A stretch of 29,169 bases of DNA from CAZRIE01 sp964600075 (GTDB lineage: Bacteria > Bacteroidota > Bacteroidia > Flavobacteriales > Flavobacteriaceae): NCBI GenBank assembly GCA_964600075.1, contig CAZRIE010000050.1:1-29169 (forward strand), read 5' to 3'. Under the pieces are notes generated by a model, which had not been told where the DNA came from, did no database searches, and was given only the letters and a program-made list of their open reading frames with translations. The stretch's first letter is position 1, and each line of letters opens with the position of its first letter. Positions 1 through 9,513 of this stretch are shown piece after piece. Position numbers and translations under genes: made by a program.

Positions 1-7
1 CCAACCT

Positions 8-475
8 ATGAAAGAAGTTACAATAGACTATGCGCTGCGCGCAACATGGCAGGCGGTAGCCCGAATGTACAATGAAGAGGCCAAAAAATTTGGTTCGACC
101 ATGGCGGTCGGTTTTACTTTGCTAAGTGTAGACCCAAAAACGGGAACACCCTCTACCTCCTTAGGACCGAAAATGGGAATGGAGGCCACGAGCTTATCAC
201 GCATTCTTAAACGTATGGAAGAACAGGGTTTGATAGAACGCAAACCAAACCCTAATGATGGTCGAGGCGTTTTGATACACCTTACCGATTTTGGTCTTGA
301 AAAAAGAAATGATTCTAAAGATGTGGTACTCCAATTTAACGAAACCGTTAGGGCCAAAGTTTCCCAAGAAAAATTGGACGGTTTTTTTGAAGTCATGGAA
401 ACCATCAACGAGCTCATTTCAGAGAAGAATATCTATACGAACAACAAATCGATTAATGGCCATAAATCGAATTGA
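8..475 (+). CDS. MarR-family transcriptional regulator, likely regulator of the fad genes
   Basis: A 155-residue protein with a MarR-type winged helix. The recognition helix region and wing lie at about residues 58-97, where the run SLSRILKRMEEQGLIERK is followed by PNPNDGRGVLIHLTDFG, the classic MarR beta-wing with a basic turn and Asp-Gly-Arg. Helices on both sides would form the dimer interface. MarR proteins bind DNA as dimers and usually respond to a small ligand. It sits 29 bases upstream of fadN on the same strand with no terminator between, so it probably belongs to the beta-oxidation transcription unit and may control it, perhaps in response to acyl-CoA; that ligand is inference. The family call is firm, the regulatory target is not. 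The ATG at base 8 gives a normal MarR length, and only 7 bases of upstream sequence are visible. Confidence 0.88.
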   Translation: MKEVTIDYALRATWQAVARMYNEEAKKFGSTMAVGFTLLSVDPKTGTPSTSLGPKMGMEATSLSRILKRMEEQGLIERKPNPNDGRGVLIHLTDFGLEKRNDSKDVVLQFNETVRAKVSQEKLDGFFEVMETINELISEKNIYTNNKSINGHKSN

Positions 476-504
476 GTAAATAACCTATAAAATAATACCT
501 AAAC

Positions 505-2705
505 GTGAACAAGCATATTAACAAAGTAGCGGTTATCGGATCCGGAATCATGGGCAGCGGCATTGCCTGCCATTTTGCCAACATCGGCGTAGAAGTACTG
601 CTACTAGATATCGTTCCGAGGGAACTGAACGAAAAGGAAAAAGCAAAAGGACTTTCTTTAGACGATAAAATCGTCAGAAACCGACTGGTCAATGAGGCAC
701 TGGCGGTCGCGCTGAAATCAAAGCCCTCCCCTATTTATCATCAAAAATTCGCATCACGAATCGTAACAGGAAATTTAGAAGATGATATTTCTAAAGTTTC
801 AAAAGTTGATTGGATTATTGAAGTGGTCGTTGAACGATTAGATATCAAAAAGAAGGTTTTTGAAAATCTCGAGAAACATAGAACTCCGGGCACACTGATT
901 ACTTCAAACACATCTGGTATCCCCATAAATTTTATGTCGGAAGGAAGAAGTGACGATTTCCAGAAGCATTTCTGCGGAACTCATTTTTTTAATCCCGCTC
1001 GATATTTAAAACTTTTCGAAATTATTCCTGGGCCAAAAACTTCTTCAGAAGTATTGGACTTTCTAAATGGATATGGTGAAAAGTTCTTGGGAAAAACCTC
1101 TGTAGTTGCCAAAGATACTCCTGCCTTTATTGGAAACCGTATCGGTATTTTCAGTATCCAGAGCCTCTTNNNNNNNNNNNNNNNNNNNNNNNNNNNNNNN
1201 NNNNNNNNNNNNNNNNNNNNNNNNNNNNNNNNNNNNNNNNNNNNNNNNNNNNNNNNNNNNNNNNNNNNNACACGATGGATTATCGCTCCAAAAAAAGTGC
1301 AAAGTTCGCAACGCTAGAACTGACGAAGACCATTGATAAAGTCGTGGACCGTTTTTCTGTTTTGGTCGGCGGAAAAGATAAAGCCGGTGAATTTTATCGT
1401 AAGAGTTTTGGACAACTTTTCGCGTATGTCTCGCACCGAATTCCTGAAATCACTGATGAACTCTATAAAATTGATGATGCCATGAAGGCCGGTTTCGGCT
1501 GGGAACACGGGCCTTTTCAAATTTGGGATGCTGTTGGACTGGAAAAAGGATTGGAATTTATTCAGGCCGAAGGTCAAGAAGTAGCCGAGTGGGTACATGA
1601 TATGAAAGCCACGGGAATTGATTCGTTCTATTCCGTAAAAAATGGGGCTACTTATTGCTATGATATTCCGAAGAAATCAATGGAAAAGATTCCTGGGCAG
1701 GATGCTTTTATCATTCTAGATAACATTCGAAAATCGAACGAGGTCTTTAAGAATAGAGGTGTTGTGGTTGAAGATTTAGGCGATGGAATTTTAAATCTGG
1801 AATTCCAGTCCAAGATGAACACCATCGGTGGCGATGTTCTGGCTGGTCTCAATAAGGCAATCGATATGGCTGAAAAAGACTTTCAGGGCTTAGTAGTGGG
1901 CAATCAAGCCGCGAACTTCTCTGTTGGCGCCAATATCGGAATGATTTTCATGATGGCCGTTGAGCAGGAATATGACGAGCTGAACATGGCTATTAAAATG
2001 TTTCAAGATACGGTGATGCGTATGCGTTATTCTTCTATTCCTACTGTAGCTGCTCCACACGGAATGGCCTTAGGCGGTGGTTGTGAAATATCGCTGCATG
2101 CCGATAAAGTCGTAGCAGCGGCCGAAACCTATATCGGATTGGTCGAATTCGGCGTCGGCGTAATTCCAGGTGGTGGCGGTTCCAAAGAATTTGCCGTACG
2201 TGCTCAAGATACGTTCAAGAAAAATGATGTCGAACTTAATGTTTTACAGGAATATTTTTTAACCATCGGAATGGCCAAAGTATCTACTTCGGCATACGAA
2301 GCCTATGATTTAGGGATCCTACAACACGGAAAAGATATTATAGTCGTCAATAAAGACCGGCAGATCGCTACAGCCAAAGCGCATGCACAATTAATGGCAG
2401 AGGCTGGTTACACAAAACCTGTAATAAGAAACGATATTAAAGTGTTGGGCAAACAAGCCTTGGGGATGTTCTTGGTAGGAACCGATTCCATGGAAGCAAG
2501 CCGCTACATCAGCGAGCACGACAAGAAAATCGCCAATAAACTGGCCTATGTTATGGCCGGAGGCGATTTATCAGAACCCACCTTAGTGAACGAACAATAT
2601 TTGTTGGATTTGGAGCGGGAAGCGTTTTTATCGTTGTGTACCGAAAAGAAAACCTTGGAACGCATCCAGCACATGCTAAAAACAGGAAAACCCCTAAGAA
2701 ATTAA
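505..2705 (+). CDS. fadN: 3-hydroxyacyl-CoA dehydrogenase / enoyl-CoA hydratase (FadN type), interrupted by an assembly gap
   Basis: This bifunctional enzyme hydrates trans-2-enoyl-CoA and oxidises L-3-hydroxyacyl-CoA with NAD in beta-oxidation. The N-terminal part carries the NAD-binding GSGIMGSG motif (residues 12-19) and the dehydrogenase His-Glu pair in THFFNPARYLKLFEIIPG (His160, Glu172). After the gap comes the C-terminal crotonase domain, with ALGGGCEISL (Glu codon at 2085) and VEFGVGVIPGGGG. Dehydrogenase first and hydratase second is the FadN order, opposite to E. coli FadB/FadJ. The start is GTG at 505; no suitable ATG lies upstream. The gap 1170-1269 falls in the dehydrogenase C-terminal domain, and the two halves are in different frames, as expected for an arbitrary-length N run. 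The visible parts encode about 698 residues; relatives I recall are about 800, so roughly 100 codons are probably missing. The gene ends five bases before fadA. Confidence 0.92.
1170..1269. other. Assembly gap of exactly 100 N inside fadN
   Basis: One hundred N, the conventional placeholder for a gap of unknown size. The reading frame of fadN does not carry across it: left codons begin at positions equal to 1 modulo 3, right codons at 0 modulo 3. The true length must therefore be 2 modulo 3, and by comparison with remembered FadN relatives it is probably near 300 bases. Confidence 0.97.
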
Positions 2706-2710
2706 GAAAC

Positions 2711-3901
2711 ATGAGAACTGCATATATAGTAAAAGGATATCGAACGGCTGTAGGAAAGGCTCCAAAGGGTGTTTTTCGCTTTAAGCGCACAGATGAACTA
2801 GCGGCCGAGACCATCTCACATATGATGAAGGAACTTCCAAATTTCGATAAAAAAAGAATCGATGATGTCATCGTGGGCAATGCGATGCCGGAAGGTTCAC
2901 AGGGTTTGAATATGGCACGCCTAATTTCTTTAATGGGATTGAATATTGTAGATGTTCCTGGGGTAACCGTAAATCGGTTCTGTTCTTCGGGAATAGAAAC
3001 CATCGGTATTGCTACTGCCAAAATTCAATCTGGCATGGCCGATTGCATCATTGCTGGAGGTGCAGAAAGCATGAGCTCAGTGCCTATGACGGGTTATAAA
3101 ACTGAATTGAACTACGATTTAGTTTCAGCAGGTCACGAAGACTATTATTGGGGCATGGGCAATACTGCCGAAGCGGTGGCCAACGAGTATAAGGTGTCTC
3201 GGGAAGATCAAGATGAGTTTGCTTATAATTCTCATGTGAAGGCTTTAAAGGCGCAAGCCGAAGATCGTTTTCAAGAACAGATTGTTCCCATCGAAGTAGA
3301 ACAGACTTATATCGATTCGAACGGGGAAAAGGCAACAAAAAAATATACGGTCACCAAAGATGAAGGGCCGCGAAAAGGGACTTCGGTAGAAATACTCAAT
3401 AAACTTCGTCCCGTATTCGCAGCTGGCGGAAGTGTAACCGCGGGCAATTCTTCGCAAATGAGTGATGGCGCAGCCTTTGTAATGGTGATGAGTGAAGAAA
3501 TGGTCAAGGAACTGAATCTTGAACCCATTGCAAGATTAGTAAACTACGCCGCAGCTGGTGTACCGCCAAGAATAATGGGCATCGGCCCGGTAGCAGCCGT
3601 TCCAAAAGCACTAAAGCAGGCTGGATTGAAACAAGAAGATGTTGAGCTCATTGAATTGAACGAAGCCTTCGCTTCACAATCTCTTGCCGTAATCAGAGAA
3701 TTGGGACTGAATCAAGACATCGTAAATGTAAATGGCGGGGCCATTGCCTTAGGTCATCCTTTAGGATGTACCGGAGCTAAATTATCCGTTCAGCTTTTCG
3801 ATGAAATGCGCAAAAGAAATATGCAGGGCAAATACGGAATGGTAACCATGTGTGTAGGTACGGGGCAAGGAGCTGCTGGGATATATGAGTTCCTGAATTA
3901 G
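2711..3901 (+). CDS. fadA: Acetyl-CoA C-acyltransferase (3-ketoacyl-CoA thiolase)
   Basis: This thiolase cleaves 3-ketoacyl-CoA with CoA in the last step of beta-oxidation. It has 396 residues, the usual length. The nucleophilic Cys91 lies in NRFCSSGIE; the other active-site parts are NEAFASQ, GGAIALGHPLGCTGA (His349) and the acid/base Cys381 in MCVGTGQG. The chosen ATG at 2711 gives the standard thiolase opening MRTAYIVKGYRTAVGK. An upstream in-frame ATG at 2636 would overlap fadN by 70 bases and add 25 residues with no family counterpart, so it was not used. The gene lies five bases after fadN, so the two are translated from one message; in related systems FadN and FadA also act as a complex. 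Confidence 0.95.
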   Translation: MRTAYIVKGYRTAVGKAPKGVFRFKRTDELAAETISHMMKELPNFDKKRIDDVIVGNAMPEGSQGLNMARLISLMGLNIVDVPGVTVNRFCSSGIETIGIATAKIQSGMADCIIAGGAESMSSVPMTGYKTELNYDLVSAGHEDYYWGMGNTAEAVANEYKVSREDQDEFAYNSHVKALKAQAEDRFQEQIVPIEVEQTYIDSNGEKATKKYTVTKDEGPRKGTSVEILNKLRPVFAAGGSVTAGNSSQMSDGAAFVMVMSEEMVKELNLEPIARLVNYAAAGVPPRIMGIGPVAAVPKALKQAGLKQEDVELIELNEAFASQSLAVIRELGLNQDIVNVNGGAIALGHPLGCTGAKLSVQLFDEMRKRNMQGKYGMVTMCVGTGQGAAGIYEFLN

Positions 3902-4008
3902 AAACAGGACGTTAGAGTCAAGACCAAAAGAAATTTCAAATTTTAGAAAATAAAATATAGTAACGACAACGAATGATTTCAGGATTCCAAGGCGGACTAA
4001 CTTAGTAG

Positions 4009-4036
4009 TCTTGATTCTTGTCTCTTGATTCTTAAA
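4009..4036 (+). repeat. Four-copy 7-base tandem repeat (TCTTGNN) upstream of fadE
   Basis: The bases read TCTTGAT, TCTTGTC, TCTTGAT, TCTTAAA, so three good and one decayed copy of a heptamer. An inverted copy (AGTCAAGAC, 3916-3924) lies at the other end of the same 143-base intergenic region and can pair with GTCTTGATT at 4008-4016, with one G-T pair. The last repeat ends eight bases before the fadE start codon. No function is assigned. Confidence 0.65.
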
Positions 4037-4044
4037 TATTAGAT

Positions 4045-5859
4045 ATGAATATAGAAACAGTACAAAAAGATACTTTACTACGAGGTGGCCAGTTCTTGGT
4101 AAAAGAAACAAACTGCGAAGACGTTTTCACCTTAGAAGATTTGAACGAAGAACAGCGCATGATGCGTGACAGCACCAAAGAATTCGTCGATCGCGAACTT
4201 TGGGCGCATTGGGAACGTTTTGAGAAAAAAGATTACGCCTATACTGAAGAATGTATGCGAAAGGCCGGCGAACTGGGGCTTTTAAGTGTGGCAGTGCCGG
4301 AGGCCTACGGCGGAATGGGCATGGGGTTTGTTTCCACCATGTTGGTCTGTGATTACATTTCAGGCGCGACAGGGTCTTTTAGTACCGCTTTTGGTGCTCA
4401 TACTGGTATCGGTACAATGCCGATTACCCTATACGGAACAGAAGAGCAAAAACAAAAATATGTGCCTAAATTGGCTTCAGGAGAGTGGTTCGGAGCCTAT
4501 TGTTTAACCGAACCAGGAGCTGGGTCAGATGCAAATTCAGGGAAAACAAAAGCAGTTTTATCCTCCGACGGAAAACATTACAACATTACAGGCCAGAAAA
4601 TGTGGATCTCAAATGCCGGCTTCTGCAATATGTTTATTGTTTTTGCCCGAATAGAAGACGATAAGAACATTACCGGATTCATCGTAGAGAACGACCCTGA
4701 AAATGGTATCACTATGAACGAAGAGGAAAAGAAATTGGGCATCCACTCCTCCTCTACCCGCCAGGTATTCTTTAACGATACAAAAGTACCTGTAGAAAAC
4801 CTGCTTTCCGAACGCGGCAATGGATTCAAAATAGCCATGAACGCCCTGAATATCGGTCGCATCAAATTGGCCGCTGCAGGTTTGGAGGCACAGCGCAGAG
4901 TAATCAACGAGGCAGTCAAATATGCCAACGAGCGTATTCAGTTTAAGACGCCCATAATAAACTTTGGAGCAATCAAATCGAAAATAGCCAACATGGCGAC
5001 AAGTGCTTATGCCGGTGATTCGGCCTGTTATCGTGCAGCAAAAAATATCGAGGATAGAATTGCTATCCGACAAACCAAAGGCAATTCCCACCAAGAGGCC
5101 GAATTAAAAGGTGTTGAGGAGTATGCCATTGAGTGCTCCATTCTAAAAGTGGCCGTCTCGGAAGATATACAAAACACGGCCGATGAAGGCGTTCAGATTT
5201 TTGGGGGAATGGGTTACAGTGCCGATGCCCCAATGGAAAAAGCTTGGCGTGATGCCCGTATCGCCCGTATCTATGAAGGTACTAACGAAATCAACCGCAT
5301 GTTGACCGTGGGTATGTTGGTCAAAAAAGCGATGAAAGGCCATGTTGACCTTTTGGGTCCCGCAACTGCAGTCGGTGAAGAATTGATGGGAATTCCCTCC
5401 TTCGATGCCCCAGACTTTTCACAGTTATTTGCCGAGGAAAAAGATTTGTTGGCTAGACTTAAAAAAGTATTCTTAATGGTTGCAGGAAGTGCGGTACAGA
5501 AATTCGGTCCGGAATTGGAAAAACACCAGCAATTGATGTTAGCCGCTTCCGATATTCTTATTGAAGCCTACATGGCCGAAAGCACTATTCTAAGAACCGA
5601 GAAAAATGCGAAACGTTTTGGGGAGGATGCCCAGGCTACTCAAATAGCAATGTCGCGTTTGTACCTTTACAATGCCACAGAAACCGTAATCCAGAAAGGG
5701 AAGGAAGCTATCATCTCTTTTGCAGAGGGCGACGAGCAGCGAATGATGTTAATGGGTCTAAAACGATTTACAAAATATACCAATAACCCGAACGTAATAG
5801 CTTTGCGTACGCAAATTGCGGATAAAGTAGCTGCGGACAACGGATATACCTTTGACTAG
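4045..5859 (+). CDS. fadE: Acyl-CoA dehydrogenase, long FadE type
   Basis: This FAD enzyme oxidises acyl-CoA to trans-2-enoyl-CoA, the first step of beta-oxidation, and passes electrons to electron-transfer flavoprotein. It has 604 residues, longer than the roughly 380 of short-chain types; the extra C-terminal helical domain (about residues 440-604) is typical of very-long-chain and Bacillus FadE enzymes. Visible motifs are AYCLTEPGAGSDANSGKT (substrate and FAD binding) and GGMGYSADAPMEKAWRDARI followed by YEGTNEINR, with catalytic base Glu411. The N-terminus contains LLRGGQFLVKET, a stretch also found near the start of B. subtilis FadE, which supports the ATG at 4045. It is 143 bases from fadA with no terminator between, so it may be in the same operon or have its own promoter. 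A strong hairpin terminator follows. Confidence 0.93.
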   Translation: MNIETVQKDTLLRGGQFLVKETNCEDVFTLEDLNEEQRMMRDSTKEFVDRELWAHWERFEKKDYAYTEECMRKAGELGLLSVAVPEAYGGMGMGFVSTMLVCDYISGATGSFSTAFGAHTGIGTMPITLYGTEEQKQKYVPKLASGEWFGAYCLTEPGAGSDANSGKTKAVLSSDGKHYNITGQKMWISNAGFCNMFIVFARIEDDKNITGFIVENDPENGITMNEEEKKLGIHSSSTRQVFFNDTKVPVENLLSERGNGFKIAMNALNIGRIKLAAAGLEAQRRVINEAVKYANERIQFKTPIINFGAIKSKIANMATSAYAGDSACYRAAKNIEDRIAIRQTKGNSHQEAELKGVEEYAIECSILKVAVSEDIQNTADEGVQIFGGMGYSADAPMEKAWRDARIARIYEGTNEINRMLTVGMLVKKAMKGHVDLLGPATAVGEELMGIPSFDAPDFSQLFAEEKDLLARLKKVFLMVAGSAVQKFGPELEKHQQLMLAASDILIEAYMAESTILRTEKNAKRFGEDAQATQIAMSRLYLYNATETVIQKGKEAIISFAEGDEQRMMLMGLKRFTKYTNNPNVIALRTQIADKVAADNGYTFD

Positions 5860-5887
5860 TTCAGATAATTTCTGAGACAGAAGGAAA

Positions 5888-5917
5888 GACCGTTTACCAT
5901 TGGTGAACGGTTTTTTT
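5888..5917 (+). terminator. Rho-independent terminator of the fad operon
   Basis: A 10-base-pair stem, ACCGTTTACC and GGTGAACGGT with one G-T pair and a 3-base loop, is followed by seven T. It lies 29 bases after the fadE stop. The opposite strand has no T run after the hairpin, so it should not serve the facing M49 gene. Confidence 0.88.
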
Positions 5918-5975
5918 GTTTATGCAAAAGAGAATATCCTAGCCGTAAGTAAAAGGAATAGGCCCAGATGGTGCT

Positions 5976-8006
5976 TTAATCCTTCTTGATTAGAAAACTA
6001 TATTTATCTGTGTACTCTAACATCTGGGCTTCAAAACTCTTGGCCTGAACGATCTTAACATCAGTGATTTGACCATCATCATTGGTTTCAGGAACCAAAA
6101 TGGGGTTTACGAACCCACTATAGGGGGCAGATTTAAACTGCTTGTTGCGTTTCAAGATTTCCACATGTAATTTCTGATCTACTTTTACGCCGTAACCCTC
6201 GACCAAATCTTGAGCAGCCCTAAAATCTCCTTCAGATTTTATTCGTTGTGTTTCCTTTAGCAACACTCCGAACAGTTCGCGAAGTTTGGCATAGTCATTT
6301 ATGTTGTAATAGGTTTTGCCATCACGAGAAACTTTTTCAATAACATTAGCGTTCTTTCCTTTTTCAAAGGCCCAAGCTGAAACCCATTGCCGGTTCACCA
6401 TATGATCTTCCTCTATATCATCTCCTAGCTCGATTCTTATCAATTGGGTCATCAATCCATTTCTGATATAACCATCGTATGCTGCTTTACCAATTTCTTC
6501 CCAATCATCGACCAAACCAATTTCCTCTAACTTGGGGTCCATTAAATAATATAGCCCTACTAAATCTGCCCTACCTTCTTCCATTGTTGAAGCATAGTTC
6601 TTAAGGGTTTCTTTTGGCTGACCGATGCCCTGGTTTATTTGGCCAGAAGCATGACCGATTACTTCATGTAATGCTGTATGCAATTTGTCTGCAAGTTTGC
6701 CATACTCTTCTTCCAGTTTCAGTTCTATAGAATCATGAGTAAACTCCTTTAATCTGCCGCTTCCTCCAGCATTATTATAAGCATCGATAATATTACCCAA
6801 AGAGACGGATTTACTACCATGCTCTTGACGAATCCAGTTATTATTGGGCAGATTTACCCCAATTGGGGTACTTGGCGATGCATTACCTGCTTCACCCGCC
6901 ACATTTACTGTTTTGTACGAAATGCCTACTACGTTGTTCTTCTTGTGGGCTTTCATTAAAGGAGCATTGTCTTCAAACCATTGTGCGTTTTCTGACAAAA
7001 CCTCCATTTGCTTCGACATTTCGAAATCTTTAATTTGAACAATATTTTCGTAGGAGCCTTTATATCCCTTAGGATCGTTATAAACTTCAATAAACCCGTT
7101 AATCCAATCAATGTTACCCTCCGTGGTATTGACCCATGCAATTGCGTAATCATCCCAAACGTATAAATCACCAGTTTTGTAATAATCAATCAACAAGCCC
7201 AAGGCCGTAGCTTGTTTCTCATTTTCCGCCACACCTTTGGCTTTTTCTAGCCATTTTATCATTTCATCAATGGCTTCTCCGTACATTCCTCCAGACTTCC
7301 ATATTTTCTCTACTAATTTGCCGTTTTCTTTACTTAATTTCGAATTCAAACCGACTTCAATATGTCTATTTTTAGGGCCTTTGTCAGCAGTCTTATAAAA
7401 GGCCTCAACATCTGCATCCGTTAGGGTCCAGTCATAAAAATTAATCGCTGACGATGCAACGTTATCCACTCCTTTTTTCTTATTGACTTTTTTATTGTCC
7501 TTGTCATTGAAAATGACATCAAATGCTTCACCTTTTAATTCGGTGTTGGACTCATTTAAAAGGAAGGTCAGGTAATCTGATGAAAATTCAGGCTTAAGTT
7601 TATCATTAGAATAATGATGGTGTATACCGTTGGAAAACCATACCCGTTTCAAATAGCTCTCAAACGCTTTCCATTCTTCAGTAGTCTTATCACCTTCGAA
7701 AGAAGTATAAATATTTTCTAGCGCACCACGTATTTTAAGGTTATAGCGATAATTTTGGTCCCACATAATATCCCGACCGGCTAGGCCAGCCTGAGTCAAA
7801 TAATAGACGAGTTCTTTTTCTTTTCTAGAAAGTTCTTCAAAACCGAGTATTTGATAGCGTAAAATGCGTACATCAGCGAACTGATCTACGAGATACTCAA
7901 ATTGCTGCTTTTGTTTCACCAAGGCCTTTTCTTCATTAACTTTTTCCTTACATGACCAAAGTAAAGCGATGATGATGAAACTACTTAATGCTAGTTTTAA
8001 TTTCAT
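5976..8006 (-). CDS. Dipeptidyl-peptidase III (peptidase family M49), lipoprotein
   Basis: A zinc exopeptidase that removes dipeptides from the N-terminus of short peptides. It has 676 residues, matching the bacterial M49 enzyme of Bacteroides thetaiotaomicron (about 675). The M49 zinc motif HEXXGH reads HEVIGH (His447, Glu448, His452), and the second ligand motif reads EEGRADLVGL (Glu476/Glu477). The N-terminus, MKLKLALSSFIIIALLWSCKEK, is a lipoprotein signal with Cys19 as the lipidated residue, so the enzyme should sit on a membrane facing the periplasm or cell surface, unlike the cytosolic animal enzyme. It is transcribed alone, facing fadE. A TAATTTTG box lies about 25 bases upstream of the ATG. 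The surface location is inferred from the signal only. Confidence 0.9.
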   Translation of the reverse strand: MKLKLALSSFIIIALLWSCKEKVNEEKALVKQKQQFEYLVDQFADVRILRYQILGFEELSRKEKELVYYLTQAGLAGRDIMWDQNYRYNLKIRGALENIYTSFEGDKTTEEWKAFESYLKRVWFSNGIHHHYSNDKLKPEFSSDYLTFLLNESNTELKGEAFDVIFNDKDNKKVNKKKGVDNVASSAINFYDWTLTDADVEAFYKTADKGPKNRHIEVGLNSKLSKENGKLVEKIWKSGGMYGEAIDEMIKWLEKAKGVAENEKQATALGLLIDYYKTGDLYVWDDYAIAWVNTTEGNIDWINGFIEVYNDPKGYKGSYENIVQIKDFEMSKQMEVLSENAQWFEDNAPLMKAHKKNNVVGISYKTVNVAGEAGNASPSTPIGVNLPNNNWIRQEHGSKSVSLGNIIDAYNNAGGSGRLKEFTHDSIELKLEEEYGKLADKLHTALHEVIGHASGQINQGIGQPKETLKNYASTMEEGRADLVGLYYLMDPKLEEIGLVDDWEEIGKAAYDGYIRNGLMTQLIRIELGDDIEEDHMVNRQWVSAWAFEKGKNANVIEKVSRDGKTYYNINDYAKLRELFGVLLKETQRIKSEGDFRAAQDLVEGYGVKVDQKLHVEILKRNKQFKSAPYSGFVNPILVPETNDDGQITDVKIVQAKSFEAQMLEYTDKYSFLIKKD

Positions 8007-8031
8007 GATAATAGAGTTTTAACCAATATTT

Positions 8032-8039
8032 CAAAATTA
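8032..8039 (-). promoter_or_regulatory. Candidate -7 promoter box for the M49 peptidase gene
   Basis: On the minus strand this reads TAATTTTG, an exact match to the Bacteroidota -7 consensus TAnnTTTG. It would place the transcript start about 20 bases before the ATG at 8006. No convincing -33 TTTG lies at the usual spacing, so support is moderate. Confidence 0.35.
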
Positions 8040-8158
8040 ATAAACATGGGTCAATTTGCAGCTTGTAGGGAATATAAGTTTATAAAAGAGGCTTTAATAC
8101 TTATTGCCATTTTTGAAGAGCTATTGTTTTCCATTGCTCAAGAGTTTACTTTAGGCAA

Positions 8159-9455
8159 ATGGATATCAATGTTTTAAAATTAGCTTACGACCCAGAAGAC
8201 TTTAGAAAACGGGGGCACGAGCTTATTGACCAATTGGCAGACCATTTAGAGGAAAACCTGAACAACAGGTCGGAAAAGACCATTACGTGGAACATTCCTG
8301 AAGATGAGCATGAATTTTGGAAGACTTATTTAAAGGATGGCGATGAAAACACCCTATTTTCAAAAATACTTGAGCGCACGACGCATGTCCACAGTCCAAA
8401 ATGTATTGGGCATCAAGTTACGCCTACTGCTCCAATTACCGCTCTAACATCCATGATTAGTGCATTGCTGAACAACGGAATGGCCGTATACGAAATGGGT
8501 ATGTCACCTACAGCCATGGAACGCATCGTAACCGATTTACTTTGCCATAAGGTTGGTTACAATTCAAATTCAAGAGGCTTTTTGACCTCTGGTGGAACTC
8601 TGGCGAATCTAACTGCATTACTATCCGCAAGAAAAGCGAAAGTGGCGGATGATGCCTGGAACGATGGCTACAAAAAGCCCTTGGGCATTATGGTCAGCGA
8701 AGAGGCCCACTACTGTGTTGATCGCGCCGCGAAGATTATGGGGCTAGGAGAAAATGGGATTATAAGAATTTCAACGAAAGACGATTTTTCCATGGATGCT
8801 TCGCAGCTAGAAATTCAATATCGGCGTGCAACTGATGACGGAATACAAGTTTTTGCGCTAGTGGGGAGTGCTCCATCCACTGCCACGGGATCTTACGATA
8901 ATCTTGAAACCATTGCCCAGTTTGCCCAAAAATACAATATTTGGTTCCATGTAGACGGGGCGCATGGCGGTGCGGCTATATTTTCCGAAAAGTATAAACA
9001 TACCGTAAAAGGAATCGAGCACGCAGATTCTGTGGTGATAGACGGACACAAAATGATGCTCATGCCTACTATTACCACTGCCCTACTCTTTAGAGACGGC
9101 AATAATTCACATGCGACCTTTAGCCAAAAAGCAGATTATCTTTTGGTCCAGTCCGATGGCGAAGATTGGTATAATTTGGCCAAANNNNNNNNNNNNNNNN
9201 NNNNNNNNNNNNNNNNNNNNNNNNNNNNNNNNNNNNNNNNNNNNNNNNNNNNNNNNNNNNNNNNNNNNNNNNNNNNNNNNNNNNCGTCAAGAGTTATTGG
9301 AAGATGGAGAATTTTATATCGTTCAGACAAAATTAAGAGGAATACACTATTTGCGAACCACGATTATGAATCCGTTTACTACTGAGGGGCATTTGAAAAA
9401 GCTGATAGTAAAAATGAAAGCCATTGCTGAAAGCATGCAACTTTCCAATCATTAG
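8159..9455 (+). CDS. Pyridoxal-phosphate-dependent group II amino acid decarboxylase, interrupted by an assembly gap
   Basis: A cytosolic PLP enzyme of the glutamate / aromatic amino acid / diaminobutyrate decarboxylase group. The visible parts include SGGTLANLTALL (phosphate-binding region), EEAHYCVDRAAKIMGLG, the cofactor Asp in WFHVDGAHGG, and the Schiff-base Lys298 in DGHKMMLMP. The C-terminal end after the gap, starting RQELLEDGEFYIVQTKL and ending at the stop at 9453-9455, is in another frame because the N run is of arbitrary length. Visible residues total about 398, and members are usually near 470-480, so about 75-80 codons are probably missing. The HVDGAHGG form rather than HVDAAYGG is found in the diaminobutyrate/glutamate-like branch as I recall it, but the substrate cannot be told from sequence alone. 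It appears to be a single-gene unit. Confidence 0.88.
9185..9284. other. Assembly gap of exactly 100 N inside the decarboxylase gene
   Basis: One hundred N. The left part of the gene ends on a complete codon at 9184 and the right part resumes on a codon boundary at 9285, so the true length must be a multiple of three if the gene is intact. Remembered homologues suggest about 230-240 bases. Confidence 0.97.
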
Positions 9456-9513
9456 AACACCCCCCTTTGTCCCCTTTCAAATTGGAATCCTTTAATTCCA
9501 CTCTTGGGTACTA

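Noticed and set aside
2636..2710. Upstream in-frame ATG of fadA
   Set aside because: It overlaps fadN by 70 bases and adds a basic 25-residue extension without counterpart in thiolases; the ATG at 2711 gives the standard N-terminus.
4609..5094. Long antisense open frames within fadE and other genes
   Set aside because: They lie opposite strongly conserved coding regions, lack recognisable domains, and follow from codon bias of the real genes.
5888..5917. fadE hairpin as a bidirectional terminator for the facing M49 gene
   Set aside because: On the minus strand the hairpin is followed by CTTTCC, not a T run.
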